DNA of 37,808 nt, from NCBI GenBank assembly GCA_009693335.1, contig SHXK01000009.1, positions 1 to 37,808 of the forward strand, given 5' to 3'. Of the stretch, positions 16,810 through 26,798 are shown one piece after another (the stretch's first letter is position 1; each line of letters starts with the position of its first letter). A program made the position numbers and the translations under genes. This stretch comes from Betaproteobacteria bacterium. GTDB lineage: Bacteria > Pseudomonadota > Gammaproteobacteria > Burkholderiales > SG8-39. Under the pieces are notes generated by a model. It saw nothing but the letters and a program-made list of their open reading frames with translations, was not told the DNA's origin and ran no database searches.

Positions 16810-17405
16810 TTAGCTGGTGGCGCCGTCGTATTGCCAGCGACCGCGCCAGACGGTATGCACCGCGTTGGGATAGTCGGCGTGGCCGAGACTGCCGTTGTAG
16901 CGGCCAAGGGCGCGGAAGAAATCGCCTTTCTCGAGGTCGAGGTAGTGGCGAAAAATGACGCAACCGTATCTCAGGTTGGTACGAAGGCGAAAAATATTAT
17001 CGCTAGGTTTACCGATCAGCTTGATCCAGAAAGGCATCACCTGCATGTAGATGTAGCCTCGCGCCCCTGCGCTGGAAACCGCGTATTTGCGAAATCCGGA
17101 CTCGATCTGGATCAGTCCGAGCACCATCTGTGGATCCAGACCGGCGCGTATCGCCTCATGCTGGGCTGATTTGAGCAGCTCGATACGCTCCTTGCGCTCT
17201 GGAATGCGGCTGCGCAGGCGGCGCGACATCTCTTCGATCCATTTGTGCGCATCGTCGGGGTTTTTGAAATTGAAAAAAATCGGTCCTTTGTCGGCAACCG
17301 CCGCCGACATCTGTACCGCCACGCTCGCCGCAAGCGGTTCGTAAATCTGCGCCCCTGCATACAGTCGTAAAGGCACGAGCAGAGCCGTGAGCACGATGAG
17401 CAGCC

Positions 17406-17409
<4 letters not shown>
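16810..17409 (-). CDS. Small exported lytic transglycosylase (SLT domain)
   Basis: A 199-residue protein with a signal peptide ([18 protein letters not shown]) and a single Slt70-type lysozyme-like domain. The catalytic glutamate is Glu103 in [20 protein letters not shown], followed by [12 protein letters not shown] and the GRYNGSLG motif near the C terminus. Between the GARG and MQVMPFW motifs, where one residue normally stands, the protein has Tyr-Ile-Tyr, produced by a direct 6-bp duplication (ctacat twice on the coding strand). The gene start overlaps the proS stop, so it is translated from the proS message, an arrangement seen in other betaproteobacteria. It cleaves peptidoglycan glycan strands in the periplasm if the insertion is tolerated. 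Confidence 0.92.
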
Positions 17410-19139
<1,730 letters not shown>

Positions 19140-19230
19140 GGGTGGTTGTATGCGGCGGTAAACGGCGCGTTGAGTTTGCCGCGAGGCTGTGGAAAAATAC
19201 GAGGAGAATTCTAGCCTAGGTGGTGTTGCC

Positions 19231-19749
19231 ATGCTCGACCGAGACGGCTACCGACCGAATGTGGGCATCCTCCTCCTTAATGCGCACAACGACGTGTTCT
19301 GGGGCAGGAGGATCAATCAGCACGCCTGGCAGTTTCCCCAGGGCGGCATCCAGGCCGGCGAATCCCCCGAGCAGGCGATGTTTCGCGAGCTCGGCGAGGA
19401 GGTGGGACTGAGGCCCGAACATGTCCGCATCCTCGGGCGTACGCGCCACTGGCTGCGCTACGAGGTGCCGGAGAAATGGCTGCGGCGCGACTGGCGCGGC
19501 AGCTACCGGGGCCAGAAGCAGATCTGGTATCTGCTGCGCATGCTGGGGCGCGATTGCGACGTCAAGCTGCGCGGCAACGGCAAGCCTGAATTCGACGCCT
19601 GGCGCTGGCACGACTACTGGGTGCCGGTGGAAGCGGTGATCGAGTTCAAGCGCGAGGTCTACCGCCAGGCGCTGACCGAGCTGCACCGGTTCCAGAACGC
19701 CGACCGGCGCCGCCGGCCTGCTTCCGGAGAGGTCGTGACACACCCCTAG
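19231..19749 (+). CDS. rppH: RNA pyrophosphohydrolase RppH (Nudix)
   Basis: A 172-residue Nudix hydrolase that removes pyrophosphate from the 5' end of mRNAs and so starts their decay by RNase E. The Nudix box is complete at residues 38-60: [23 protein letters not shown] split here as [13 protein letters not shown] and [24 protein letters not shown] and [10 protein letters not shown] are RppH-specific stretches. The start at 19231 gives [17 protein letters not shown], the standard N terminus, with AGGTGG a few bases upstream; a GTG further up is unlikely. The divergent proS-rppH arrangement is common in betaproteobacteria. TTGAGT and AAAAAT, 17 bp apart around 19171-19199, are a weak candidate promoter. 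Confidence 0.96.
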   Translation: MLDRDGYRPNVGILLLNAHNDVFWGRRINQHAWQFPQGGIQAGESPEQAMFRELGEEVGLRPEHVRILGRTRHWLRYEVPEKWLRRDWRGSYRGQKQIWYLLRMLGRDCDVKLRGNGKPEFDAWRWHDYWVPVEAVIEFKREVYRQALTELHRFQNADRRRRPASGEVVTHP

Positions 19750-19803
19750 GCTAGGGACGCTGCCCCAGTAGCAGGCCATTCCGTCATTAGCGAAGGAGGG
19801 TTT

Positions 19804-20430
19804 ATGGAACGTCAATTTCAACCGCTGCCGATCCAGGAACTGGGCGACGGAGCGGGCTTTCGCCGTCCGGTCCAGCCGCAAGCCGCGCGCGTGACACTCG
19901 AATCCTCGGCACTGGAGTTGATGACCGATCTTTGCCGCACCAGCCCGGCGACCATCCGCCCGCAAGCGCCGATAGCGAGCGCCAACCAGTTCATGATTTC
20001 GCGCGGCGTACGCTTGCTGCTGGTGGCTGATGAGCGCGAGATGGTGCTCGGTGTAGTCACCGCCACCGACGTGCTGGGCGAGAAGGCAATGCGTATCGCC
20101 ACCGATCGGGGCCTGAAGCGTGACGAGCTGACCGTGGGCGACATCATGCTGCCGGCGCGGCAGGTCGAGGTGATCGCTTTGGGCGACCTCGAAGGCGCGC
20201 GGGTAGGCCACGTACTGGAGACCTTGAGGCGTGCCGGACGTCAGCACGCGCTGGTGGTCGATTTCGAGGCCTTCCCGCCCAAGAGCTTGATCGATGCGCC
20301 TGTCAGGCGCAGCATGGTTCGCGGTATCCTCTCCCTCTCGCAGTTGGGGCGCCAGCTCGGCGTAGTGCTGCAAACTGCCGGCGAGGTGGCGCGCACTTTC
20401 TCGGAAATAGAACTTGCTCTGGGGCGATAG
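19804..20430 (+). CDS. CBS-pair domain protein
   Basis: A 208-residue cytoplasmic protein made almost wholly of two CBS motifs, the first around 38-100 (ELMTDLCRTSPATIRPQAPI, then RLLLVADEREMVLGVVTATDVLG) and the second around 112-180 (VGDIMLPARQVEVIALGDL, then HALVVD and MVRGILSLSQLGRQLG). CBS pairs bind adenine nucleotides such as AMP, ATP or SAM and act as energy sensors. There is no attached enzyme domain, so this is a stand-alone module of unknown target. The second motif has an inserted stretch (FEAFPPKSLIDAPVRRS). The start is well supported by AAGGAGG just upstream. It lies 54 bp after rppH and 89 bp before rubrerythrin, on the same strand as both. Confidence 0.88.
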   Translation: MERQFQPLPIQELGDGAGFRRPVQPQAARVTLESSALELMTDLCRTSPATIRPQAPIASANQFMISRGVRLLLVADEREMVLGVVTATDVLGEKAMRIATDRGLKRDELTVGDIMLPARQVEVIALGDLEGARVGHVLETLRRAGRQHALVVDFEAFPPKSLIDAPVRRSMVRGILSLSQLGRQLGVVLQTAGEVARTFSEIELALGR

Positions 20431-20519
20431 GGCGCCTCTATTGCGTTCATTGCAACAAATAACTTGCAGGACCCAGGTGCCCGTCGTAACGTGCCGATCC
20501 CACTAGCTAAGGAGGCTGT

Positions 20520-20939
20520 ATGCAACTCAAAGGTTCCAAGACCCACGACAATCTAAAAGCGGCATTTGCCGGCGAATCGCAAGCGAATCGCCGCTATCTC
20601 TACTTCGCCGCCAAGGCCGACGTCGAAGGCCAGAACGATGTCGCGGCGCTGTTCCGCTCAACCGCTGAAGGCGAGACCGGGCATGCGCACGGCCATCTCG
20701 AATACATGGAACCGGTGGGCGATCCGGCCACTGACAAGCCGATCGGCCCGACCAAGCTGAATCTTCAGGCGGCGGTCGCCGGCGAAACCCACGAGTACAC
20801 CGACATGTACCCGGGGATGGCGAAGACGGCGCGCGGCGAAGGCTTCACCGAGATCGCCGACTGGTTCGAGACCCTGGCCAAAGCGGAGCGTTCACACGCC
20901 AACCGCTTCCAGAAGGCACTCGACCAGCTCGTGGAGTGA
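20520..20939 (+). CDS. Rubrerythrin-family diiron protein without rubredoxin domain
   Basis: A 139-residue four-helix diiron protein. The metal-binding carboxylates are visible as Glu in [12 protein letters not shown], Glu in [13 protein letters not shown], Glu in [14 protein letters not shown], and Glu-x-x-His in [12 protein letters not shown]. The usual C-terminal CxxC rubredoxin domain is missing, so this is the short rubrerythrin type, which needs an external electron donor to reduce hydrogen peroxide. An AAGGAGG ribosome site precedes the ATG. The stop overlaps the DUF3501 start (TGATG), so the two are translationally coupled. In many proteobacteria a GlpC/heterodisulfide-reductase-like Fe-S gene stands between these two; it is absent here. 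Confidence 0.93.
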   Translation: MQLKGSKTHDNLKAAFAGESQANRRYLYFAAKADVEGQNDVAALFRSTAEGETGHAHGHLEYMEPVGDPATDKPIGPTKLNLQAAVAGETHEYTDMYPGMAKTARGEGFTEIADWFETLAKAERSHANRFQKALDQLVE

Positions 20940-21535
20940 TGGCGCGTATCGAAGCCGCCAGCCTGCTGCCGCTGGAGGTCTACGCCCGGGAGCGCCATGC
21001 ATACCGCTCCCGGGTAATTGCCCACAAGAAGCTGCGCACCGTGCACGTGGGCGAGCACGTCACGCTGATTTTCGAGGACGAGCTGACCATCCGCTACCAA
21101 GTGCAGGAGATGCTGCGTATCGAGCGCATCTTCGAGGAGGCGGGTATTCGCGGCGAGCTGGAAACCTACAACCCGCTGATTCCGGATGGCGGCAACTGGA
21201 AGGCGACCATGCTGATCGAGTATCCGGAGCCCGCGGAGCGGCGCCAGCGGCTGGCCGAGTTGAAAGGTATCGAGGCGCGCACTTGGGTGGAAGTTGAAGG
21301 CTGCGCGCGGGTGCATGCGATTGCCGACGAGGACATGGAGCGCGAGAACGAGGAGAAGACCTCCGCGGTGCATTTCCTGCGCTTCCAGCTCGAGCGGGAA
21401 ATGTGCGCGGCGCTGAAAGGCGGCGCGGGACTGTCGGTCGGCATCGACCACCCGCACTACCGCGCCAGTGTGCGGGTGGAGGCCGAGGTGCGGCGTTCGC
21501 TGCTTGGCGACCTGCATACGGACGACCTGGTTTGA
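20939..21535 (+). CDS. DUF3501 family protein
   Basis: A 198-residue protein matching DUF3501 throughout: [18 protein letters not shown], the [20 protein letters not shown] stretch, [20 protein letters not shown], and a C-terminal [15 protein letters not shown]. No enzymatic function is known for the family. Its genomic linkage with rubrerythrin and an Fe-S protein has suggested a part in peroxide or oxygen defence. Here it is joined directly to rubrerythrin by a TGATG overlap. The ATG at 20939 is preferred over the GTG at 20936, which lies one codon earlier. It converges on proB across a hairpin. Confidence 0.9.
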   Translation: MARIEAASLLPLEVYARERHAYRSRVIAHKKLRTVHVGEHVTLIFEDELTIRYQVQEMLRIERIFEEAGIRGELETYNPLIPDGGNWKATMLIEYPEPAERRQRLAELKGIEARTWVEVEGCARVHAIADEDMERENEEKTSAVHFLRFQLEREMCAALKGGAGLSVGIDHPHYRASVRVEAEVRRSLLGDLHTDDLV

Positions 21536-21557
21536 GGCTACTCCTCGCCTGCTGACC

Positions 21558-21592
21558 GCGGTGGGCGCCCGGCGGTTGCGAGCGCCCGCCGC
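21558..21592. terminator. Strong hairpin between convergent DUF3501 and proB genes
   Basis: GCGGTGGGCGC (21558-21568) and GCGCCCGCCGC (21582-21592) form an 11-bp stem with a single wobble pair and a 13-base loop. There is no T run on either side, so it may work as a weak or Rho-assisted bidirectional terminator or as a 3'-end stabiliser for both messages. Placement exactly between two convergent stop codons supports the reading. Confidence 0.6.
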
Positions 21593-21597
21593 TCTCG

Positions 21598-22758
21598 TTA
21601 AAGCAGTACCAGATTGTCCCGATGGATCAGTTCCGGTGCATCGACGTAGCCGAGGATGGCTTCTATGTCGGAAGATGGCCGGCGCATGATCTGACGCGTT
21701 TCGGCCGCTGAATAGTTCGCCAGGCCACGCGCTACTTCGCGTCCCTGCGCATCGTCGCAGGCAACCACGGCGCCGCGCTCGAACTCTCCCGCGACTTCGG
21801 TAACGCCGATCGGCAGCAGGCTGCGACCGCCGCTGGCGAGCGCTTTCACCGCCCCTGCGTCTAGCTTCAGGCGACCACCGAGGTTGAGGTGGTCCGCCAG
21901 CCACTGCTTGCGTGCCGCGAGCGGCATCGTGCCTGCGGTCAGCAGTGTGCCCAAGCGCTCGCCACGTGCAATGCGCAGCAGCACGTCGGGTTCGCGCCCT
22001 GAAGCGATCACCGTATGCGCGCCACTGCGCGCTGCGCGCTTGGCGGCGAGCACCTTGGTCAGCATGCCGCCGCGTGCATGCGCCGAGCCAGTACCACCCG
22101 CCATGGGCTCGAGTGCCGGGTCGCCCGCTTCGCGTTCCTGTATCAACCCTGCAGTCGCCACCTTGCGCGGATCCGCGTCGTAGAGTCCGGCCTGGTCGGT
22201 GAGAATGATGAGCGCGTCTGCTTCGACCAGGTTGGCGACCAGCGCGCCCAGTGTGTCGTTGTCGCCGAACTTGATCTCGTCGGTCACCACGGTGTCGTTT
22301 TCGTTGATCACCGGGATGACGCCGAGCGCCAGCAGCGTGCGCAGCGTGGAGCGCGCGTTTAGATAGCGCTGCCGGTCAGCCAGGTCGGCGTGCGTCAGCA
22401 ACACCTGTGCGGTCGCCAGGCCGTGCTCGCGAAAGCTCGCCTCGTAGCATTGCACCAGGCCCATCTGCCCGACTGCCGCCGCCGCCTGCAGTTCGTGCAT
22501 CGCGTGCGGCCGGCGCGTCCAGCCCAGTCGCTGCAGACCTTCGGCAATGGCGCCGCTCGACACCAGCAGGCAACGCTTGCCGAGCGCGCGCAGTTGCGCG
22601 ATCTGAGCTGCCCAGCGAGCGATCGCGGCAGCATCCAGCCCGCGGCCATCGTTGGTGACCAGCGAAGACCCAACCTTGATGACCAGCGTCGTGGCGGCCG
22701 CGATGACGCTAGGAGGGGGTAATGGGGGAACCTGGGTTCCCCTGTTCCTAGACTGCAT
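21598..22758 (-). CDS. proB: Glutamate 5-kinase
   Basis: A 386-residue cytoplasmic enzyme, the first step of proline synthesis (glutamate to glutamyl 5-phosphate), with an N-terminal amino acid kinase domain and a C-terminal PUA domain. Marks are [57 protein letters not shown] written here in part, [15 protein letters not shown], and the PUA start [14 protein letters not shown]. The start at 22758 overlaps the obgE stop by 11 bp and has AAAAGGG at proper spacing; the frame is open further upstream inside obgE without similarity. It is the last gene after obgE, and proA is not in the window. Feedback inhibition by proline is known for the family. Confidence 0.96.
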   Translation of the reverse strand: MQSRNRGTQVPPLPPPSVIAAATTLVIKVGSSLVTNDGRGLDAAAIARWAAQIAQLRALGKRCLLVSSGAIAEGLQRLGWTRRPHAMHELQAAAAVGQMGLVQCYEASFREHGLATAQVLLTHADLADRQRYLNARSTLRTLLALGVIPVINENDTVVTDEIKFGDNDTLGALVANLVEADALIILTDQAGLYDADPRKVATAGLIQEREAGDPALEPMAGGTGSAHARGGMLTKVLAAKRAARSGAHTVIASGREPDVLLRIARGERLGTLLTAGTMPLAARKQWLADHLNLGGRLKLDAGAVKALASGGRSLLPIGVTEVAGEFERGAVVACDDAQGREVARGLANYSAAETRQIMRRPSSDIEAILGYVDAPELIHRDNLVLL

Positions 22759-23779
22759 CGCGGCCCTTTTCATTGCTTGAAATAAACTGGTATACCCGGG
22801 CGGACAAATCCCTGCAGCCCTTGCCGTTGATCGCGGCAATCAGGAACCAGGGCGCTTGCCAGCGCAGCGCGCGCACGATTTTGCGCGCGCATGCGTCGGC
22901 GTCCGCGGCGTTGGACAGCAGGTCGGTCTTGTTGAATACCAGCCAGCGCGGTTTTTTATACAACGAAGGATCGTACTTCTTCAGTTCGTTGGCCAGCGCG
23001 CGCGCATCTTTAGCTGGGTCAGCGCCATCTTCGGGCGGCGCGAGGTCCACCAGGTGCAGCAGCAGCCGAGTGCGTGATAGGTGGCGCAGGAACTGGTGGC
23101 CGAGGCCCGCGCCTTCGGCCGCGCCCTCGATCAGGCCAGGGATGTCGGCCACCACGAAGCTCGCGTCGTGGGCGATGCGCACCACGCCGAGAGACGGATT
23201 GAGCGTAGTGAACGGGTAATCGGCGACCTTGGGCCGGGCGGCCGAAACCGCGCGTATGAAAGTGGATTTGCCGGCGTTCGGCAGGCCCAGCAGCCCGACG
23301 TCGGCAAGCACCCGCAGTTCGAGCGAAAGCTCGCACGATTCACCGGGTTCGCCGCGCGTGAACTGCCGTGGCGCGCGGTTGATGCTCGACTTGAAATGCA
23401 GGTTTCCCAACCCCCCCTGGCCACCCTTGGCGAGCAAGGCGCGCTGGCCGTGGCTGGCGAGATCGACGAGCAGTCCACCATCTTCGTTTTTGACAAGGGT
23501 GCCCACCGGCATGCGCAGCACCACATCCTCGCCGCCATGCCCGTACTTGTCGGCGCCGCGACCGATATCGCCATTGTCAGCCCGGTGGATGCGCGCGAAG
23601 CGGTAATCAACCAAGGTATTGATGTTGCGGTCGGCGAGCGCCCAGACGCTACCGCCGCGTCCGCCATCGCCTCCCGAGGGCCCGCCGCGCGGCACGAATT
23701 TCTCGCGCCGGAACGCAGCACTACCATCGCCGCCCTTGCCGGCATGGACCTGGATCTTCGCTTCGTCGATGAATTTCAT
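22748..23779 (-). CDS. obgE: Obg-family GTPase
   Basis: A 343-residue GTPase needed for late 50S ribosome assembly and linked to the stringent response. Residues 1-160 are the glycine-rich Obg domain ([34 protein letters not shown]). The G domain has the P-loop GLPNAGKST at 165-173, switch region [19 protein letters not shown] and the base-specific NKTDL near 281. The protein ends soon after the G domain, with no long C-terminal extension. The start at 23779 gives the canonical N terminus; thirteen further open codons upstream run into the terminator hairpin. It shares its message with proB and is separated from rpmA by an intrinsic terminator, so some transcription must read through or start in the gap. 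Confidence 0.97.
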   Translation of the reverse strand: MKFIDEAKIQVHAGKGGDGSAAFRREKFVPRGGPSGGDGGRGGSVWALADRNINTLVDYRFARIHRADNGDIGRGADKYGHGGEDVVLRMPVGTLVKNEDGGLLVDLASHGQRALLAKGGQGGLGNLHFKSSINRAPRQFTRGEPGESCELSLELRVLADVGLLGLPNAGKSTFIRAVSAARPKVADYPFTTLNPSLGVVRIAHDASFVVADIPGLIEGAAEGAGLGHQFLRHLSRTRLLLHLVDLAPPEDGADPAKDARALANELKKYDPSLYKKPRWLVFNKTDLLSNAADADACARKIVRALRWQAPWFLIAAINGKGCRDLSARVYQFISSNEKGRDAV

Positions 23780-23805
23780 CGGATTGGATTTCCGCTCGCC
23801 GAAAT

Positions 23806-23834
23806 GAAAAAGCCCCACCGACTCCGGCGGGGCT
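23806..23834 (-). terminator. Intrinsic terminator after rpmA
   Basis: On the minus strand AGCCCCGCCG and CGGTGGGGCT pair around a four-base GAGT loop and are followed by TTTTTC. This is a classical Rho-independent terminator placed 23 bp after the rpmA stop and 27 bp before the obgE start, so it splits the ribosomal protein transcript from obgE-proB, probably only partly. Confidence 0.8.
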
Positions 23835-23856
23835 CTACGCGGAGTCGGTTAAATAA

Positions 23857-24114
23857 TTAGGCCGGGAGGATGCTCACGATTTTCTTGTTGCCCGCGCCCT
23901 TCACCGAGTACTCGACCTTGCCGGCGATGCGCGCATACAGCGTGTGGTCGCGCCCGATGCCGACGTTGACGCCCGGGTGTACCACGGTGCCGCGCTGACG
24001 TATGAGGATCTGGCCGGCGCCAGCGCTCTCGCCGCCGTAGGTCTTGACGCCCAGCCGTTTGGCGTTGGAGTCGCGCCCGTTGCGCGAACTTCCGCCTGCT
24101 TTTTTATGTGCCAT
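23857..24114 (-). CDS. rpmA: 50S ribosomal protein L27
   Basis: An 85-residue ribosomal protein whose flexible N terminus reaches the peptidyl transferase centre. The sequence [20 protein letters not shown] followed by [20 protein letters not shown] is diagnostic. There is no N-terminal cleaved extension of the Firmicutes type. It lies 79 bp after rplU in the same transcription unit and just ahead of an intrinsic terminator. Confidence 0.98.
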   Translation of the reverse strand: MAHKKAGGSSRNGRDSNAKRLGVKTYGGESAGAGQILIRQRGTVVHPGVNVGIGRDHTLYARIAGKVEYSVKGAGNKKIVSILPA

Positions 24115-24193
24115 GGTGGTTACTCTCTGCTGTGTTTATTTTCGTGTGTTCGTATGTACTTGCGGCGGTTTCTCGGTCGCCGCCTTTTATTGA

Positions 24194-24508
24194 CTAGGCG
24201 CCGACGATTTCGTCGATGCGCACCTCGGTGTAGCCCTGCCGATGGCCCTGAGTCTTGGCGTAGTGCTTGCGGCGGCGTAGCTTGAAAATGCGGATTTTTT
24301 CGCCGCGCCCTTGCGCCACCACCGTCGCCTTGACCGTGGCGCCGTCCACGAAGGGCGCGCCGACACGCACGCCCTCGCCTTCGCCTAGCATCAGGACGCG
24401 GTCGAATGACACCGCCGCGCCGACTTCGACCGCGAGCAACTCTACCTTCACCTGCTCACCGGATTTGACCCGGTACTGCTTGCCGCCCGTCTGAATCACT
24501 GCATACAT
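24194..24508 (-). CDS. rplU: 50S ribosomal protein L21
   Basis: A 104-residue ribosomal protein binding 23S r[23 protein letters not shown] opens the protein, and [20 protein letters not shown] near the end carries the L21 signature. The start at 24508 lies 37 bases after a near-consensus promoter -10 box. Most of the longer frame upstream of this start is the antisense of ispB and not coding. Confidence 0.98.
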   Translation of the reverse strand: MYAVIQTGGKQYRVKSGEQVKVELLAVEVGAAVSFDRVLMLGEGEGVRVGAPFVDGATVKATVVAQGRGEKIRIFKLRRRKHYAKTQGHRQGYTEVRIDEIVGA

Positions 24509-24544
24509 GGCTGAACCTGCGCTGAGAGTGTGCAAAGACTTGGA

Positions 24545-24574
24545 ATTATAAGGGATTTCATGTGGCCAGGTCAA
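24545..24574 (-). promoter_or_regulatory. Sigma-70 promoter for rplU-rpmA
   Basis: On the minus strand TTGACC (24569-24574) and a perfect TATAAT (24545-24550) are 18 bp apart. The predicted transcription start near 24538 gives a leader of about 30 nt before the rplU ATG. It is the most consensus-like promoter in the first two thirds of the window, as fits a ribosomal protein operon. Confidence 0.82.
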
Positions 24575-24601
24575 AGGCCACTGTGCTAATTTCCATTCCC
24601 T

Positions 24602-25582
24602 ATGGAGATTCTCCCCTTCTTGGTGCCGATCGCGGCGGACTTGCGGCGCGTTGACCAGGTGATTCGCGCCCGCGTTGGCTCGGACGTGGCGCTGGTGGGC
24701 CGGGTCGCCGAATACATCCTCGCCGGTGGTGGCAAGCGTCTGCGTCCGGCCCTGGTACTGCTTTCGGCCGGGGCCGTGGGCTATCCGGGGCAGGGTGGCG
24801 GCGAGCGGCACTACGAGATGGCCGCGGTGGTTGAATTCATCCATACCGCCACGCTTCTGCACGACGATGTGGTGGACGCGTCCGACCGGCGGCGCGGCCG
24901 CAAGACGGCGAATGCTGAATTCGGCAATGCCGCCTCGGTGCTGGTGGGCGACTTTCTGTATTCGCGCGCTTTCCAGATGATGCTGGGCGCCGACAGCATG
25001 CGCGTGATGGAGGTGCTCGCCGACGCGACCAACATGATCGCCGAGGGCGAGGTGCTGCAGCTGATGAACTGCCATGATCCGGCCGTGGACGAGGCAGGTT
25101 ATCTGGAGGTGATCCGGCGCAAGACCGCGAAGCTGTTCGAAGCGGCGGCGCGCCTGGGGGCGGTGCTGGGGGCCGCGCCGGCGCCGCTGGAAGAAGGGCT
25201 CGCGCAGTATGGCATGCGCCTGGGCACGGCTTTTCAGCTGATTGACGACGTGCTCGACTACTCGGGCGATGCGGTGCTCATCGGCAAGAATCTGGGCGAC
25301 GATCTGGCCGAGGGCAAACCCACTCTGCCGCTGATCTGCGCCATGGCCAGCGGCTCGCCCGCGCAAGCGGATGTGGTGCGCCGCGCGATCGTCGAGGGCG
25401 GCCGGGCAGATTTCCCGCGGGTGCTGGAGGCGGTCCTCGCCACGGGTGCGCTCGAGTACGTGCGGGCGGTGGCGGTACGCGAAGCCGAAGCGGCGCGGCG
25501 CGCGCTGCATACGCTGCCTGACTCGAACTACAAGGATTCTTTGTTAGAATTGGCGTCCTTCTCGATGGTTCGTTGTTCCTAG
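24602..25582 (+). CDS. ispB: Octaprenyl/polyprenyl diphosphate synthase
   Basis: A 326-residue trans-prenyltransferase that builds the side chain of ubiquinone from farnesyl and isopentenyl diphosphates. The first Asp-rich motif is DDVVD at 88-92 in [16 protein letters not shown] and the second DDVLD at 215-219 in [21 protein letters not shown] at 42-49 binds diphosphate. It is divergent from rplU. I see no Shine-Dalgarno sequence before the ATG at 24602; TTCCATTCCCT precedes it, and a TAATTT box ends nine bases upstream, so a leaderless or very short-leader message is possible. A tRNA-Pro gene starts five bases after its stop. Confidence 0.95.
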   Translation: MEILPFLVPIAADLRRVDQVIRARVGSDVALVGRVAEYILAGGGKRLRPALVLLSAGAVGYPGQGGGERHYEMAAVVEFIHTATLLHDDVVDASDRRRGRKTANAEFGNAASVLVGDFLYSRAFQMMLGADSMRVMEVLADATNMIAEGEVLQLMNCHDPAVDEAGYLEVIRRKTAKLFEAAARLGAVLGAAPAPLEEGLAQYGMRLGTAFQLIDDVLDYSGDAVLIGKNLGDDLAEGKPTLPLICAMASGSPAQADVVRRAIVEGGRADFPRVLEAVLATGALEYVRAVAVREAEAARRALHTLPDSNYKDSLLELASFSMVRCS

Positions 25583-25587
25583 TCGTT

Positions 25588-25664
25588 CGGGGTGTAGCTC
25601 AGCCTGGTAGAGTACTGCGTTCGGGACGCAGGTGTCGCAGGTTCGAATCCTGTCACCCCGACCA
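25588..25664 (+). tRNA. tRNA-Pro (anticodon CGG)
   Basis: A 77-nt cloverleaf. The acceptor arms CGGGGTG (25588-25594) and CACCCCG pair fully, followed by an A discriminator base and an encoded CCA end. The D arm is GCTCAGCCTGGTAGAGT. The anticodon arm is CTGCG-TTCGGGA-CGCAG with CGG at positions 34-36. The T arm is GCAGG-TTCGAAT-CCTGT. It reads CCG codons, which are frequent in this GC-rich sequence. It stands between ispB and the exported methyltransferase-like gene and is probably processed from a longer transcript. Confidence 0.97.
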
Positions 25665-25681
25665 ATTTCCGTTTCTTGAAA

Positions 25682-26563
25682 GTGAAATTTCCCCTCCTGA
25701 TTAAGGCCGTGGCGCTCGCGTTGGTCTTCCTCGCGGGCATCGCCGCCGCCTTGGCGCAGACGCCACCGGGCGCCGCGCCGCAGGCCGGGCAGCGGGGCAA
25801 GGATGTGATGTGGATGGCGACCGCGGATGCGCTGGCCGAACGAATGCTCGACCTCGCCGGAGTCACCGATAAGGATTACGTCATCGATCTGGGTTCAGGC
25901 GATGGCGTGCTGGTGATCGCGGCGGCGAAACGTGGCGCGCGTGCGCTCGGCATCGAGTACGACCAGGGGCTGTATGAATTGTCCAAGCGCCGGGCCACCG
26001 AGGTTGGCGTCGCCGCCCGGACAAGTTTTATTAAAGGGGACATCTTCGAGAGCGATCTGTCTGCGGCCAGTGTGATTACCCTGTACCTGACCGAAAGCGT
26101 CAACCTGCGCCTGCGGCCCAGGCTCTTCGCCCTCAAGCCCGGTACGCGTATCGTCTCCAATTCGTTCCAGCTCGGCGCATGGCGGGCGGATGATTCGGCA
26201 ACTGCGATTTCGTTCAAAGCCTTGCTGGCGCCGTTTCTCGAGAGCACCAAGGATCACTGCTTTTTCTTCTGCACCGCCTACCTGTGGATCGTTCCCGCCA
26301 ATGTTGAGGGCCGCTGGCGGATCGTCGGGGGTGAACTGGTTCTGCGGCAGAGCTTCCAGATAGTTAGCGGGGTCGTGGTCATGGGCGGCAAGTCCGTGCC
26401 ACTCCACGGCAGGCTGCGTGGCCAGGTCATAAGCTTCACGGCGGGCAACACCGACTATGTGGGCCAGGTCGGCGACGGGCGCATCGACGGGACCACCGTG
26501 CGCAATGGCGTGGCTACACCCTGGAACGCCACCTTGAGCGCCGCTGCGCCGAACGCCTCATAA
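25682..26563 (+). CDS. Exported protein with SAM-dependent methyltransferase fold
   Basis: About 293 residues. A clear Sec signal peptide (FPLLIKAVALALVFLAGIAAALAQ, quoted in part as LALVFLAGIAAALAQ) is followed by a class I methyltransferase domain: DYVIDLGSGDGVLVIAAAKRGARALGIEYD carries motif I (DLGSGDG) and the acidic end of strand 2, and VITLYLTESVNLRLRPRLF with LKPGTRIVSNSF resembles the DOT1-like and related families. The last 90 residues form a separate beta-rich region (VEGRWRIVGGELVL, LRGQVISFTAGNTDYVG). SAM is not known in the periplasm, so either the signal is not used or the domain has another role. There is no ATG; GTG at 25682 or TTG at 25676 are the only sensible starts, only 17 or 11 bases after tRNA-Pro and without a visible ribosome site. 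Confidence 0.82.
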   Translation: MKFPLLIKAVALALVFLAGIAAALAQTPPGAAPQAGQRGKDVMWMATADALAERMLDLAGVTDKDYVIDLGSGDGVLVIAAAKRGARALGIEYDQGLYELSKRRATEVGVAARTSFIKGDIFESDLSAASVITLYLTESVNLRLRPRLFALKPGTRIVSNSFQLGAWRADDSATAISFKALLAPFLESTKDHCFFFCTAYLWIVPANVEGRWRIVGGELVLRQSFQIVSGVVVMGGKSVPLHGRLRGQVISFTAGNTDYVGQVGDGRIDGTTVRNGVATPWNATLSAAAPNAS

Positions 26564-26570
26564 TCATCGC

Positions 26571-26798
26571 ATGGGTCGCCTAATCCTTATCGGCATCGTC
26601 GTGCTGCTGGTCGTCTGGCTGCTGCGCCGGGCGCTGGCCGGCTCGCCCAAGTCGGCGGCCGAGGCGGGGGAGCAAAAAGGCGAACTCGTCACCTGCGCAC
26701 ACTGTGGCGTCAACCTGCCCAAGACCGAGGCGCGCAGCGCCGGCGACCGCGTCTACTGCAGCGAGGAACACTGGCGGCTCGGCCCCCGAGACGGCTAA
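26571..26798 (+). CDS. PP0621 family small membrane protein
   Basis: A 75-residue protein with one N-terminal membrane helix (LILIGIVVLLVVWLLRRAL) and a cytoplasmic or periplasmic tail holding a zinc-ribbon-like pair, CAHCGVNLPKTEA and VYCSEEHW. This matches the PP0621 family, which is usually encoded just upstream of pilS in betaproteobacteria and pseudomonads. Its function is unknown. Its stop overlaps the pilS start (TAATG), so the two are translationally coupled. Confidence 0.85.
   Translation: MGRLILIGIVVLLVVWLLRRALAGSPKSAAEAGEQKGELVTCAHCGVNLPKTEARSAGDRVYCSEEHWRLGPRDG

Noticed and set aside
19216-20373. 385-codon open frame on the minus strand
   Set aside because: It covers rppH and the CBS gene in antisense, with no family resemblance; both plus-strand genes are certain.
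24509-25510. Long minus-strand open frame leading into rplU
   Set aside because: It is the antisense of ispB. The L21 protein clearly starts at 24508 behind a strong promoter.
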